Below are positions 7,886 through 17,451 of a DNA stretch of 30,986 nucleotides, in pieces. The notes under the pieces were generated by a model that was given only the letters and a program-made list of their open reading frames with translations, made no database searches and was not told where the DNA came from. The position numbers and the translations under genes were made by a program. Within the stretch, counting starts at the first letter, position 1, and each line of letters starts with the position of its first letter. The DNA comes from Methylobacter sp. (lineage in GTDB: Bacteria > Pseudomonadota > Gammaproteobacteria > Methylococcales > Methylomonadaceae). The stretch is taken from contig NZ_JALOCF010000055.1 of NCBI RefSeq assembly GCF_023227905.1, positions 1 through 30,986 on the forward strand, read 5' to 3'.

Positions 7886-8498
7886 TTCTTGCTAAAGAAA
7901 GCAGGCCGCAACCGAAGGCTTTGGCGGGGCCTATGCCTTGAGTTATCTGGTTGCTAAAAGCCTCGGCATCGGTAATCGTCAGTACCCCATCAAACATCAC
8001 CGTCTGAATTTTGCCGCTCCGGCCTTCTTTGTTTTTACGAAAATACAAGACCGGTTCCGGCTGCACAATCAGAGTATCCAGTTGCGCAAAGGCTTGCAGT
8101 TTGCGCTCCAGCCAAGCCTGTTGCTGCTCTTCGTGCAACAAGGGAACACGCACGGTTTTAGTAAAAGTTTTACCTTTTTTCTCGACGCTGCCTTTACTGC
8201 TGTCTTTGATGGTTTTAATGGGATTGGCACGTAGCCTAAAGCGCAAGCGCTGGCCGTTTTGAACATTCAAAACGTATTCGCGTTGGGCCAGTAATGCCGG
8301 GCTTTGTTCGCCGCTTTGCGGTTGTATGGCCGACTGCATCAACACCTGAGCGCCCATGCCTTTTTGCAGCTGTTCAACGCGAAACAGGAATTCCCGGTCT
8401 GCGTCTTCCAAACCGGGAAATAACCGCCATAAGGCCTGATGGAGCTGATAAGGATTTTGCGCTTGCTGCCAAGGGATATGGATTTTACTCAGGTACAT
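7881..8498 (-). CDS. cas6e: CRISPR pre-crRNA endoribonuclease Cas6e (CasE/Cse3)
   Basis: The protein is 205 aa and close to E. coli CasE: N-terminus MYLSKIHI, then NPYQLHQALWRLFPG, LRFRLRANPIKTI, GRSGKIQTVMFDGVLTI and the Gly-rich C-terminal GIGPAKAFGCGLLSLARI. H20 and Y17 correspond to the catalytic region of the family. The enzyme cleaves each repeat 3' of its stem and stays in Cascade at the crRNA 3' end. The start overlaps the cas5e 3' end by 14 bp. It is the last interference gene before the toxin-antitoxin insertion. Confidence 0.97.
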   Translation of the reverse strand: MYLSKIHIPWQQAQNPYQLHQALWRLFPGLEDADREFLFRVEQLQKGMGAQVLMQSAIQPQSGEQSPALLAQREYVLNVQNGQRLRFRLRANPIKTIKDSSKGSVEKKGKTFTKTVRVPLLHEEQQQAWLERKLQAFAQLDTLIVQPEPVLYFRKNKEGRSGKIQTVMFDGVLTITDAEAFSNQITQGIGPAKAFGCGLLSLARI

Positions 8499-9162
8499 AC
8501 GACTCTCCTGCCGTCATAAACAGCGTTCGGCTGGCAAATTGCCGGGGTTGGTGAATAATCGGCACATCTCGCTTTTTCAAAGGTATTGCTCTAGCACTAT
8601 TTTCTTCGCTATAGACAGTGCCTTGATTGCGGCCGATTTGCGCCAAAGCGGACAACGCCGACTCGGCAGACAGCAACGTTTCAAATAACGGCCTTGCCAG
8701 CGGGCAACTTCGCCGCCCCAATACCGGCGTGTAAATCGGCTGTTTAACTGCCTGAGCAATTTCAGCCAGTAACACAGCCGGTTCGGGATTATTCCACACG
8801 GCAACGGTATAGCTGGCGTCTTGCCAATATTCGCGCCAAGTCTGGATGGTATCGTGGCTTTTCAGGCCGCGATAATCTTCTCTGGCGTTTTTGACGGTGT
8901 GATAGTCGGTCATTTTTTGAGTAGCAATCCTCTTTTGAGTTTTTTTATCAAATACAGGATCAACCCGTACCGCAAACGACACGCTACCGGCCAAAGCTTG
9001 CTGCCGGTTTTGGTCGGTACGCTCCACGCCTAAGCAAGCACCCAGCAGACCTAATAAAGCGCTCCGACCGGGAAACAGTTCGGAAGGGCGCAAGCCCTCG
9101 AAGCTCTCCCGCCCCCAGGCCTGCATCGGACCTTGCAGTTTTAAGATTAAATGTTCACGCAT
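8485..9162 (-). CDS. cas5: Cascade subunit Cas5e (CasD)
   Basis: The protein is 225 aa, the length of E. coli CasD. It has the conserved LILKLQGPMQAWGRESFEG N-terminus, a glycine-rich FPGRSALLGLLGACLGVER segment, YHTVKNAREDYRGLKSHDT, LGRRSCPLARPLF and PRQFASR. Cas5e binds the 5' handle of the crRNA and caps the Cas7 filament. The gene begins 14 bp after cas7e and overlaps cas6e at its 3' end, consistent with a single interference transcript. Confidence 0.97.
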   Translation of the reverse strand: MREHLILKLQGPMQAWGRESFEGLRPSELFPGRSALLGLLGACLGVERTDQNRQQALAGSVSFAVRVDPVFDKKTQKRIATQKMTDYHTVKNAREDYRGLKSHDTIQTWREYWQDASYTVAVWNNPEPAVLLAEIAQAVKQPIYTPVLGRRSCPLARPLFETLLSAESALSALAQIGRNQGTVYSEENSARAIPLKKRDVPIIHQPRQFASRTLFMTAGESYVPE

Positions 9163-9176
9163 GACATCTCTTCCGC

Positions 9177-10301
9177 TTAGGCTTGGCCGTTACTTCTTAG
9201 CCAATTTTCAAGTCCAGGCAGCGAAGGCTTGGTTACTATTCCGGCCGGTAATGCCACGTTATCCAATGCAAACTCCGCGCAACGCTCGATTAAACCATAA
9301 CCTTGATGGACTTTGTCCCAGTAGCTGTTTAGTTCTTTGATTGACGGCTCTCTAAACCCGCCTTTATTGTCGGCCTGGATTGGTTTTTCAAACGCATTCG
9401 CCAAAGAAACCGGTTGATGAGAAAAACCGACCAATGCCACATCGGCCAGATTATGAGCGGCGAAACTTTGCTGCTTGGCACTGGGCACTTCGGTTGCCAG
9501 CATGTGCAAAACGTGTGCGGCAACGTCCAAGGCTTTTGCTCTGCTTTCTGCGCCTTCATCGGCTTTCATGTCCGGCAACAAACCAAGATTGACCTGCAAT
9601 TGTTTAAGATTAAGACTGGCATAACGATAGAAAACACCGGATGAAAACTCCTGGGTATCCAAATGGCCGGAACCCAGTTCCTGCAAGTCATCGACAGCGG
9701 TAAACCAGTCGATGTCGGCATCGACGGCGTGAGTGGTAATGGCATGGGCTACAGCCAGCGCACCGTCGATTTTGCCGACCGCACTCATCAATCCCGAAGT
9801 TGCCATACGCCCCGATAAGGCTATATCCAAACCATTCGCTAAAGCTTGCCTAAAAGCTTGGCCGTCTTTTTCGATCTGCTTTTGCAGCTTTTTCGCATCG
9901 ACGCCATCCGCTTCCAGCGCTTTGATTTGATCGCAAAAATAGGCGATTTCTTCCAACACCCAAGGAGCAACCGCATCGTCTTTGGCATCGTCAGCGCTGC
10001 TGTCTTTACCGGAGATATAGTCAATAGCTTGCTTGACAATACTTTCATCGTAGCGACCGGATAATGCGGCAATAGCGTCGTTTTGAAAATCCGCCAACCG
10101 TTTGGTGCGCACGCTGGGTTCGCCTAAATGCTGGCGATAATAATCGCTGTGACGCATGGTGCGTTTTAAACTTTGACTGGAAACCCGCACCCGCCGTTTG
10201 CCGCCGAAAATAGCTGATTTCTGCATGTTCATGTCGTCGCGATTCAAGCAAGAAGGGCTGTGGGAAATCAGGATGTGAAAGTTGATAAAGTTCTCGTTCA
10301 T
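9177..10301 (-). CDS. cas7: Cascade backbone subunit Cas7e (CasC/Cse4)
   Basis: The protein is 374 aa. Family motifs are the N-terminal FHILISHSPSCLNRDDMNMQ, FGGKRRVRVSSQSLKR, IALSGRMATSGLM, AITTHAVDADIDWFTAVDDL and TQEFSSGVFYRYASLNL. In E. coli six copies form the helical filament along the crRNA spacer. The start MNENFINFHIL agrees with homologues. It lies 12 bp after cse2. No truncation or missing motif was seen. Confidence 0.98.
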   Translation of the reverse strand: MNENFINFHILISHSPSCLNRDDMNMQKSAIFGGKRRVRVSSQSLKRTMRHSDYYRQHLGEPSVRTKRLADFQNDAIAALSGRYDESIVKQAIDYISGKDSSADDAKDDAVAPWVLEEIAYFCDQIKALEADGVDAKKLQKQIEKDGQAFRQALANGLDIALSGRMATSGLMSAVGKIDGALAVAHAITTHAVDADIDWFTAVDDLQELGSGHLDTQEFSSGVFYRYASLNLKQLQVNLGLLPDMKADEGAESRAKALDVAAHVLHMLATEVPSAKQQSFAAHNLADVALVGFSHQPVSLANAFEKPIQADNKGGFREPSIKELNSYWDKVHQGYGLIERCAEFALDNVALPAGIVTKPSLPGLENWLRSNGQA

Positions 10302-10313
10302 GGTTTGGTTCCT

Positions 10314-10772
10314 TTAAGCGGTAGCTTTTGATTTGGTGTTTTGGTAATAGAAGAAGTCTTCCAGTAACTGGCGCTTAGCCTGATCATTCCAGTAATACAA
10401 AGTCTTTGCTGTCGTCTGCCAATCCAGCGTCGGATTGGCCTGTTTTAACAATCGGCGTAATTGAATCAAGTCGTTGGGTTCTTGCGAACGAATCACCATG
10501 AACAGGCGTTTTTCGTTGATGTCGGCCTTGGCTAATGCCCTTCCCAATGAATCGCCGTTTTCCTGATGTTTAACCAACGGCAAGCAATACAATAATCGCC
10601 GCATACCTTTGTGGGCTTTGTTATCCAGCACTACCCGATAAAAAGCCGGTACTTCAATCAAATCACCGGGATTCATGACTCGTTTCAATTCCGCTTGTGG
10701 GCCGGGTTTTAATGCCTGATAGCGTTCATATAACGCCAGAAAATCGGGCATTTTGTTTTCTCCCTCACTCAT
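10314..10772 (-). CDS. cse2: Cascade small subunit Cse2 (CasB)
   Basis: The protein is 152 aa, slightly shorter than E. coli CasB (160). It shows the expected basic helical pattern, including GPQAELKRVMNPGDLIEVPA, FYRVVLDNK, RRLLYCLPLVKHQENGDSLG and LIQLRRLLKQANPTLDW. Cse2 binds the non-target strand in the R-loop. The ATG at 10772 overlaps the cse1 stop (ATGA), which favours this start over an internal Met at residue 8. Confidence 0.96.
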   Translation of the reverse strand: MSEGENKMPDFLALYERYQALKPGPQAELKRVMNPGDLIEVPAFYRVVLDNKAHKGMRRLLYCLPLVKHQENGDSLGRALAKADINEKRLFMVIRSQEPNDLIQLRRLLKQANPTLDWQTTAKTLYYWNDQAKRQLLEDFFYYQNTKSKATA

Positions 10773-12259
10773 GGATTTCCTCCTTCGGGTTCCAGTTCTT
10801 TAAAAGATTTATGTAAAGACCGCCTTGCCAATGCCAAGGCTTTCAGCATTTTCGGTTCTTGCCTGTAAGACTCGGTTGCCTTATTGAACAAGTCAATAAC
10901 AATGGCCTTGAGTTGCTTATTCAGCAATTGCAACTCATCTTGCGATGCTTCAAATTTAATGGCCGCCAAACTGTTATGCATCAGGTTTTCCGTTTGTTGG
11001 TAATAGACGGCTTCAACCGGATCGCAAAGATTGACGCCGGAACCGTTCACTTTGTCCTTGATGCCGACAGCAAACAGGTACAACGATTTTCTTAACGCTG
11101 TTTTGTACGCCAAGCCGCTGCTAATAATTTGTTGAATTACGTCGCCATGTTCAGCCCAACCTTGCGCCAGGCTAAACAACTCATGGCGGCGCTCCAATAC
11201 GGTTGCCTGATTGTTGCGATAACCGCCGATAATCAGTTGAATCTTATCGGCTGCCATAAAGGTTCTGGCTTGCTGAATAACCGGCGCGGTTTGCTGGCCT
11301 TCTTTGTCGTTTTGCCGGTCAACCACCAACCGGCCCATATGCGTCCAGGTCGGTGCGGTGGTGGTAAAAGACGGGAATTTTTCTTCTCTTTCGCCTTTTT
11401 TAACGGCGAATGTTCGTGAAGATAATGGGTGCGGCCAGACGCCTTCTACCGTGTAGTTAAATTTGGCTTTATTGAAGCCGTTATAAACTGGCCCGTAACA
11501 TCCGCAGCAACTGCAATTAGCCGAGGTTTGGGGAGGCAATAGTTCAAAATGAGCAGGTTGCCATAACAAACCGCGATTCAGGCCGATTCTGGAAGCCGGT
11601 ATTTTGGCGTCGGCTTTTATTCTGTCCAGATAATTGGGCAACTGGTCTTTTGTCGCTGAATACCAAGGCATGACGGATTCCGCCGTATCTTCGGCCAACA
11701 CATTCAACCAGATTGTTTCCCTGAGTGTGCGGCCCTTAATCAAGATCGTGATCGGCGTACTGCCGCGCAAACTGCCTTTGAAACCGCCGCCCATGCTCGG
11801 ACAGTTATTGGCGGCATTGAACAGTGCAATTGCGACACAGCCGCCGCATAAAGCTTCCGCCAAACCTTGCGGATTGACAAAGGCTTTATTGGTGCCGTCG
11901 GCAACCCCGGCCAGCAATTTATCCATCGGGGTTGGCTGCGTCGATTTTACGCCTCGTATTTGCATGAACGGCGTTACCAGGTGATTCAAATCGAACCAAT
12001 CCATTTTTTCCCGACTGGCAGAGGCGTAATCTTCTGGCGTTATCGGCTCTTTGGCCAACTGAACCAATACTTTTTTGTCTTTGGGAATAAATAACGCTTG
12101 GGTAATGGCGCATAAAAGCTGCAAACAGGCCAGTTCCATATCGTCGCGCGGCAAACAAAGTTCGCCGGTTTGCTCTTCGCACAAGAGTTGCTGCAAGCTT
12201 ATTTTCCGGTAGTTGCTTTGATGTTGGATTGGTATCCAGGCATCCGTGAGTAAATTCAT
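10769..12259 (-). CDS. cse1: Cascade large subunit Cse1/Cas8e (CasA)
   Basis: The protein is 496 aa (E. coli CasA is 502). It starts MNLLTDAWIPIQ and contains LCLPRDDMELACLQLL, the PAM-sensing loop region LLAGVADGTNKAFVNPQG (about 115-132), ALCGGCVAIALFN, a Cys cluster CSCCGC at 249-254 (zinc site in homologues), and the C-terminal helical bundle ending SFKELEPEGG. It recognises the PAM and recruits Cas3. An ATGA overlap couples it to both cas3 (upstream) and cse2 (downstream). Confidence 0.98.
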   Translation of the reverse strand: MNLLTDAWIPIQHQSNYRKISLQQLLCEEQTGELCLPRDDMELACLQLLCAITQALFIPKDKKVLVQLAKEPITPEDYASASREKMDWFDLNHLVTPFMQIRGVKSTQPTPMDKLLAGVADGTNKAFVNPQGLAEALCGGCVAIALFNAANNCPSMGGGFKGSLRGSTPITILIKGRTLRETIWLNVLAEDTAESVMPWYSATKDQLPNYLDRIKADAKIPASRIGLNRGLLWQPAHFELLPPQTSANCSCCGCYGPVYNGFNKAKFNYTVEGVWPHPLSSRTFAVKKGEREEKFPSFTTTAPTWTHMGRLVVDRQNDKEGQQTAPVIQQARTFMAADKIQLIIGGYRNNQATVLERRHELFSLAQGWAEHGDVIQQIISSGLAYKTALRKSLYLFAVGIKDKVNGSGVNLCDPVEAVYYQQTENLMHNSLAAIKFEASQDELQLLNKQLKAIVIDLFNKATESYRQEPKMLKALALARRSLHKSFKELEPEGGNP

Positions 12260-14943
12260 GAGTTCTCCTTGGGCTTATCCATTCGGGTTAATCCTGTATT
12301 GACGTGATAAAAGTAGGTGTAGTTACCCTGTTGCGCGGCAAAGTGGCCGTCTGTAGTCGCCTTCATGGACAGCCAGATAAGGCCGTCTTTATCGGCTTCA
12401 GGTAGCCTGCCGTGTTTACCCCAACTTTTCGGCACAGCAACGCTATTCAGATTGATGGCTTCCAAGCGTTTGCTTTCATCCAGCTTGTCTATAAGTTCGC
12501 CACTTAACAAACAACGTTCACCCTGCTTCTCGGTATAGAAAGGCATCACATTCAGGTTCATGTCACCGTCACGGGTCAACGCGGAAACATTGCTGTCGTT
12601 GTCGGAAAGTTCGTTCATGTTGTTGCTAATCAGTCGCTTGGCCGTCATTTGACTGACCCAACAATCTTCTTCGTAAGCTTCGTAACTTTTTAATACCCAT
12701 TCCGGTTCATCCGGCCATGCCTCTTCGTTATAAACCGGTTCTATCCAATCCCGATAAGCCGCCGGGAAACTGATTTGGGATTCCGTTTCTTGCTCCGCTT
12801 GCTGCAAGCATTGCTGAGTCCGCCACAGCACCCGGCTATTGCCGTAGATCAATTCATGCAATTCATAATCGTCTTCAGTCGGCAATAAAACGGTACAAAC
12901 CGGTTGCCGGTAGTGCTCCGGCCTGCCGCGTAAGTGGCGGTGCAAACGGCCCATGCGCTGAAACAGCAAATCCACCGGGCAAAGCTGGGTAATCAGCCAA
13001 TCGAAATCCAGGTCCAGCGACTGTTCGACTACTTGAGTCGCGATTAGTAAATGGCCTTTGCTTCTGGCCTCTAGCGGCTCAGACTTCGCCCCGAATAGAT
13101 TCAGAACCGCTTGTTCTTTCTCTTGCCTATCGGCAAAGATAAAACGGGAATGAAACAGTAATAACTGATCCTCACTGAATCGTTGGTCTTGTTCGATTAG
13201 AGCCAATACTTGCTGATAAAGCTGTTGTGCAACCGCGACGAGATTGCAGACCAGACACACTTGAGCGCCCTGCGCTACTGCATCAAGCAAACGTTGAATC
13301 AAGTCATCGTCGGGCAATAAGTGGGATGTTTTAATCAGTTCCAGTTGCACCGATGTTGGTTTGGGTTGCTGATCGGGTCGTTCCGCTAAATCGAAAAAGG
13401 CCGTTTGCCCTGCGCTGCAATGACTGATCAACGGATAGGCTTGATTGGTTGTGGCTAATTCACAGCCCCAGGCTTTCGCCAACTGGGCTTTTTGATGGAA
13501 CGGCAAAGTCGCCGACAATAAAATCGCGCTGCCTCCGGCAAGGCGCTGTTGCTCCAGCACAGCATCCAGCAAGCCGTACATGTAACTGTCGTAAGCATGA
13601 ACTTCGTCGATAATCAAAATACTGCGGCCAATACCGAAGCCGCGTACAAATTTGTGCTTGACCGGCAGCACCGACACCAAAACCTGATCGACAGTACAAA
13701 CGCCGATTTGGCCTAGAAATACCCGTTTGCGGCTTTGCGCCAGCCAGTTTCCGCATTGCACCCAGGCTTCTTCATGGCCTTGGGCTGTATTCGGCTGACA
13801 GGCCTGTTTCAAGTTTATGAAATTTTGCTCGTATTTCGCTCTGCCATGCGCCAGTACCATATTGGTTTGATTGGCAAACAACAAAGGTGCGGCCTTTTCC
13901 AAGCGTTTCAACATTGCGTTGGCGGTGGCCTGAGTCGGCAAGGCAAACACAATGCTGTCAGCCAGACCCAACGCCAACAACTGCCATGCGTATGCCAAAG
14001 CGGTTTCGGTTTTCCCTGAGCCTGTCGAGGCTTCTATCAGCGTTAAGCCTTGTACTTTGGGTAACTGTTCAACAAGGCATTGCACTTGTCTCGGAGGGAA
14101 GCCATTTAATAACGCATCAATAGTTTGATACGGCTTTATTTGGCTGATAACGCCCGCTTCTTGTAACATCTTTTTCGCAATCTTCAATCGACATTCATAC
14201 CACTGCGTTAAATCGTCGCAAGACTGGTCGTCGTAAGTAAACGGTTCGGACGACCCCAGCCAATCGCTGACTGAACAGAACCCGGCCAGCATTGTTGCTT
14301 TAGTAGTTGCGAGCAATGGCGGGGTATCGTCTAGCGACAATCCGGCTGGTGCAAGAAACAACAACTCCAAGGCGCTCAGCCATTGCCGCCGCGATTGTTT
14401 AAATGCGTCCAGAATCAGTTGCGAAGCACTATGCAGCTGGTATTTCGGATTGTCTTTTTCATGATCTTGCGGCACAACGCCATGATGCCCGACTACCGGG
14501 GCTAGCCAACTGCACCATGCTACCCAATTATCATTGTCATCGGCATAGAAATCGTCTTCCGCTGACGAAAATCGTTCTTTTAAATCCTGATAAAACCAGT
14601 ACAGCCCGGCCGGGCCGTGGTTATACTCTTTAATCGATTGCCCGTTTAGTTGAGTTGGAATTGCACATAACTCGACATTGACTGCTTTCCATGCTTCCAA
14701 GGCTTTGCGCTGAAAACGCAAATCGAATTTGCCGTAATCGTGCAAGGCGATAAAAAACAGCAGCCAAGCACGGGTTTGTTTTGCATTTAATCCGACAATC
14801 TCCATAAAACAGCGCCTAATATCGCGACTTTGCTGCCACCAAACATCCGCTACCGCCGCCACATCCAGACAATGATACGGCAACAAATGATAGCTGTTGC
14901 CTTGTTCGTCACTCGCACAGGCCTTGCCCCAATATCGGTACAT
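12256..14943 (-). CDS. cas3: CRISPR-associated helicase-nuclease Cas3, type I-E
   Basis: The protein is 895 aa from the ATG at 14943, or 897 from the ATG at 14949. A strong AGGGG abuts the upstream ATG but lies 6 nt from the downstream one, which is therefore preferred. The HD nuclease part has YHCLDVAAVADVW, ALHDYGKFD (H70-D71, numbered from the upstream ATG), VVGHHG and SDWLGS. The SF2 helicase follows with STGSGKTETA (308-317), the DEVH box IIDEVHAYD (446-454), LLSATLP and a late MGRLHRHLRG. Cas3 degrades DNA marked by Cascade. All motifs are intact. It heads the interference operon, downstream of a WYL regulator. Confidence 0.98.
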   Translation of the reverse strand: MYRYWGKACASDEQGNSYHLLPYHCLDVAAVADVWWQQSRDIRRCFMEIVGLNAKQTRAWLLFFIALHDYGKFDLRFQRKALEAWKAVNVELCAIPTQLNGQSIKEYNHGPAGLYWFYQDLKERFSSAEDDFYADDNDNWVAWCSWLAPVVGHHGVVPQDHEKDNPKYQLHSASQLILDAFKQSRRQWLSALELLFLAPAGLSLDDTPPLLATTKATMLAGFCSVSDWLGSSEPFTYDDQSCDDLTQWYECRLKIAKKMLQEAGVISQIKPYQTIDALLNGFPPRQVQCLVEQLPKVQGLTLIEASTGSGKTETALAYAWQLLALGLADSIVFALPTQATANAMLKRLEKAAPLLFANQTNMVLAHGRAKYEQNFINLKQACQPNTAQGHEEAWVQCGNWLAQSRKRVFLGQIGVCTVDQVLVSVLPVKHKFVRGFGIGRSILIIDEVHAYDSYMYGLLDAVLEQQRLAGGSAILLSATLPFHQKAQLAKAWGCELATTNQAYPLISHCSAGQTAFFDLAERPDQQPKPTSVQLELIKTSHLLPDDDLIQRLLDAVAQGAQVCLVCNLVAVAQQLYQQVLALIEQDQRFSEDQLLLFHSRFIFADRQEKEQAVLNLFGAKSEPLEARSKGHLLIATQVVEQSLDLDFDWLITQLCPVDLLFQRMGRLHRHLRGRPEHYRQPVCTVLLPTEDDYELHELIYGNSRVLWRTQQCLQQAEQETESQISFPAAYRDWIEPVYNEEAWPDEPEWVLKSYEAYEEDCWVSQMTAKRLISNNMNELSDNDSNVSALTRDGDMNLNVMPFYTEKQGERCLLSGELIDKLDESKRLEAINLNSVAVPKSWGKHGRLPEADKDGLIWLSMKATTDGHFAAQQGNYTYFYHVNTGLTRMDKPKENS

Positions 14944-14984
14944 TTTCATCCCCTAGCTTTTAACTTAAGCCCATTATCCACACT

Positions 14985-15009
14985 CACAACCTCATTCGGT
15001 GAGGTTGTG
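14985..15009. promoter_or_regulatory. 10-bp inverted repeat upstream of cas3
   Basis: CACAACCTCA (14985-14994) and TGAGGTTGTG (15000-15009) are perfect complements around a 5-base spacer. They lie in the 62-68 bp between the WYL gene stop and cas3. On the + strand the hairpin is followed by CTTTATTTTTT, which looks like a terminator, yet no + gene precedes it. On the minus strand a GATAAT -10-like box (14978-14973) lies just after it, toward cas3. It could be an operator over the cas3 promoter, a block to antisense transcription, or both. Confidence 0.5.
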
Positions 15010-15011
15010 CT

Positions 15012-15989
15012 TTATTTTTTATATATTTTTTGCATGGATTCTATTTGCTCCCTGACTCCATCAATCAAAAACTGAGGCGATTTAACCTCCACTTCCGCTC
15101 CATGCTTGAGAATGTCCATGATCAATTCGCGACTGTCGTTGAACGGGATGCTCAGCTGGTAGTTGCCGTTATCAAGCCATTGCCCCTGTTGCTTGGGATG
15201 CCAGTTTTCATCGGCGACCCATTTGGCTCTGGCTTTGCTAAATTCCAGTACGGCGGTGTGCTGCGCGCTGCCGCTGAAGATGCCGTAGGACGAGGTGAGG
15301 AATTGCTCCAACAGTTCCGGCTCAATTAACAGGGCGTTTTGCTCTAGTATTTTTGCTGAGCCGATGTTGTCTACGGCGAATACGCGCAATTGATCGCGGT
15401 GATGGCAGTGGGCGGCCAGGTACCAGTTATCCCGATAATAAACCAGCTGTTGTGGCGAGACTGTCCTCCGGGTTTGTGCTGCACTTTCGCCTCTGGCGGT
15501 ATACTCAATGTCGATTCGCTTGCCGTTGAACAGGGAGGTGGCTATCTTTTTGAACTGGGCATCGTCTTTTAAGCGCCTTCCGATGGAGAGGATTTTTATT
15601 TTCTGGGAAATATCGGCTGGGCTGTGCGGCTGTAATTTGAACAGTTGGTTGATTCTTTGTTGCAGCTGGCTTATCTGCTGGCTGAGCAGGCCGGGACTGA
15701 TGTTTTGCAGGATTTGATGACAGATCAGCAAGCCGTTCAGTTCTTCGGCGCTGAACCAGAGGCCGGGCAATTGGTAGGGCTTTTCTGCATGTTGCTGGTC
15801 GTAGTAATAGCCGTTGAGTTTCCGGTCGTATGCCAGCGGGGCATCAAGATAACGACGCATGTCTTCTATGTAACGCGCCGCGGTTGCCTTGGCGCATTCC
15901 AGTTCGTTCATGATGTCTGTTAATGGTATCGGTGTGCGACGGTTGGTTAATAGATTGTGCAATCGATATATTCTGTCAAATCGATCCAT
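15012..15989 (-). CDS. WYL-domain transcriptional regulator (YafY-like)
   Basis: The protein is 325 aa. The N-terminal winged helix (about 1-65) reads RLHNLLTNRRTPIPLTDIMN then AKATAARYIEDMRRYL. The WYL domain is centred on RDNWYLAAHCHHRDQLRVFA (187-206), with the W-Y-L at 189-191, and a C-terminal WCX-like extension follows. WYL proteins sense ligands, often nucleic acid or nucleotides, and several regulate CRISPR or other defence loci. It is co-directional with cas3 and immediately upstream, so I infer control of the cas operon. The start has AAAGGAAG about 6-10 nt upstream. Confidence 0.9.
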   Translation of the reverse strand: MDRFDRIYRLHNLLTNRRTPIPLTDIMNELECAKATAARYIEDMRRYLDAPLAYDRKLNGYYYDQQHAEKPYQLPGLWFSAEELNGLLICHQILQNISPGLLSQQISQLQQRINQLFKLQPHSPADISQKIKILSIGRRLKDDAQFKKIATSLFNGKRIDIEYTARGESAAQTRRTVSPQQLVYYRDNWYLAAHCHHRDQLRVFAVDNIGSAKILEQNALLIEPELLEQFLTSSYGIFSGSAQHTAVLEFSKARAKWVADENWHPKQQGQWLDNGNYQLSIPFNDSRELIMDILKHGAEVEVKSPQFLIDGVREQIESMQKIYKK

Positions 15990-16453
15990 TTGCTTTCTTC
16001 CTTTGTTTAATACTGATCGCTTAAGAGGTGTATTGCTCTGCCCGCTGCGCCCTGATAATCATCCAGCGGGATGCCTGCAATAATATAACCGGTGTCCGTG
16101 AAATGTAGTGGTTAAAAATGTCCGCCCGGACAGGCTGACAAATAACTCAGCTCATTAAGCACCAAAATGCCGGACATTTGATGCTGACTTCTGGTTGCAA
16201 ATCATTCAAGTCCAAGGCTTTGCCGCAACTGTTATAAAGCGCGCCATCCAGCAGCCGATCACGACTTGTAGCCTAAATTCAGCCACAGGCAATAAGGCGA
16301 CTGGCTTTACCCCATAAGTATTCCTGCATATTGTGCAGGCAATGCGTTTGCTCTAATTTGACTCTGTTTCTTCCGACTGATTTTTTAGGCTACCAGATTT
16401 AGAGTCTGCTGGCTCTGGCTGAAGCCTATAGCTAATAGTGCTAAGGAATTTTT
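15990..16453. other. Intergenic region between divergent WYL and DUF1259 genes
   Basis: 464 bp without a convincing gene, between a minus-strand and a + strand gene, so it should hold both promoters. Small palindromes are TGTCCG-CC-CGGACA (16119-16132) and CCTGCA-N5-TGCAGG (16323-16339). A TTGACT at 16358-16363 could be a -35 box, but no good -10 follows at the right distance. AAGGA at 16443-16447 is the ribosome site of the DUF1259 gene. Nothing else is recognised. Confidence 0.4.
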
Positions 16454-17371
16454 ATGAATATGACGCGTTGGCCTCAAGTTAGCATGATTATTTTGTGCGC
16501 CTGGATTTCCTCCGGGCAGTCCGTAGCGCAGCAGCCTTCCGATAGCCCGGCTGTATTGGATAGCGCCAAAATTGAACAGCTCACCGGCATGAAAGGCGGG
16601 CTGGATAAGACGGAGCCTGTTTTCAAGGTCAGCCAACCCCGCAAAGACCTGAACGCCACCGTGGCAGGCGTTAAAATGATTCCGGAAATGGGTTTGACCT
16701 CTTGGGCGGGGTTTCAGGCTGTCGGCGATCAGGTCATGGTGATGGGCGACATCGTGTTACTGGAAGATCAGGTTAATCCGGTGATGAGCGCCGCTTTGGA
16801 TAACGGGCTGGAAGTCACCGGCCTGCACAACCATTTTCTCTGGGATAAACCCAGGATCATGTTCATGCATATCGGCGGCATGGGCAGTCTGGAGACACTT
16901 GCGGCCGGGGTCGGAAAAGTCTTTGCTAAAGCTAAGGAAAAGCATGGCGATAAAAAGCAAGCTCCGGCAGCCGGATTCGATACCGCTAAAACGACGCTGG
17001 ACCCCAAACCCATCGAAACCATCCTCGGCGCATCGGCCGAAAAAACCGGCCCTATTTATAAAGTGACACTGGGGCGCACGACTCAGATGAGCGGTCACGG
17101 CGCCGGTAAAGCGATGGGCGTTAATACCTGGGCGGCCTTCGCCGGCAGCAATGACAAAGCTGTCGTTGATGGTGATTTCGCGATGCTCGACTCCGAACTT
17201 CAAGGCGTATTGAAAGCTTTGCGAGGCGCGAACATCAACATCGTCGCCATTCATCATCACATGGTCAATGAAACGCCGAAAATCGTTTTTTTACACTATT
17301 GGGGAACAGGCTCTGTCAACGATTTAGCCAAGGGAATCAAAACCGCCCTGGACACTCAGGCAAAGTCGTAG
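16454..17371 (+). CDS. Secreted DUF1259 (LppY/LpqO-like) protein
   Basis: The protein is 305 aa. A Sec signal peptide covers about residues 1-25 (hydrophobic MIILCAWISSG, cleavage near SVAQ-QP). The mature part holds two DUF1259-like halves, about 35-160 and 175-300. The diagnostic pattern appears twice: GLHNHFLWDKPRIMFMHIGG and AIHHHMVNETPKIVFLHYWG. The family is named for the mycobacterial lipoproteins LppY and LpqO; its function is unknown. No lipobox Cys is seen, so it should be soluble in the periplasm. The conserved His pairs could bind metal (inference). The start has AAGGA 6 nt upstream. Confidence 0.85.
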   Translation: MNMTRWPQVSMIILCAWISSGQSVAQQPSDSPAVLDSAKIEQLTGMKGGLDKTEPVFKVSQPRKDLNATVAGVKMIPEMGLTSWAGFQAVGDQVMVMGDIVLLEDQVNPVMSAALDNGLEVTGLHNHFLWDKPRIMFMHIGGMGSLETLAAGVGKVFAKAKEKHGDKKQAPAAGFDTAKTTLDPKPIETILGASAEKTGPIYKVTLGRTTQMSGHGAGKAMGVNTWAAFAGSNDKAVVDGDFAMLDSELQGVLKALRGANINIVAIHHHMVNETPKIVFLHYWGTGSVNDLAKGIKTALDTQAKS

Positions 17372-17451
17372 CATCTCACGACCGATACAAAGCCTGGTTG
17401 ATAATGATTACACGGTAATCTCCCAACAGAAGCCGTACCAAGGGAAAAACG

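Noticed and set aside
13460..13756. Long open frames antisense to cas3 and other cas genes
   Set aside because: They are frame shadows of clearly conserved genes with no independent start signals.
14985..15009. Rho-independent terminator on the + strand
   Set aside because: Hairpin plus T-run looks right, but no + strand gene precedes it; a regulatory role for cas3 is at least as likely.
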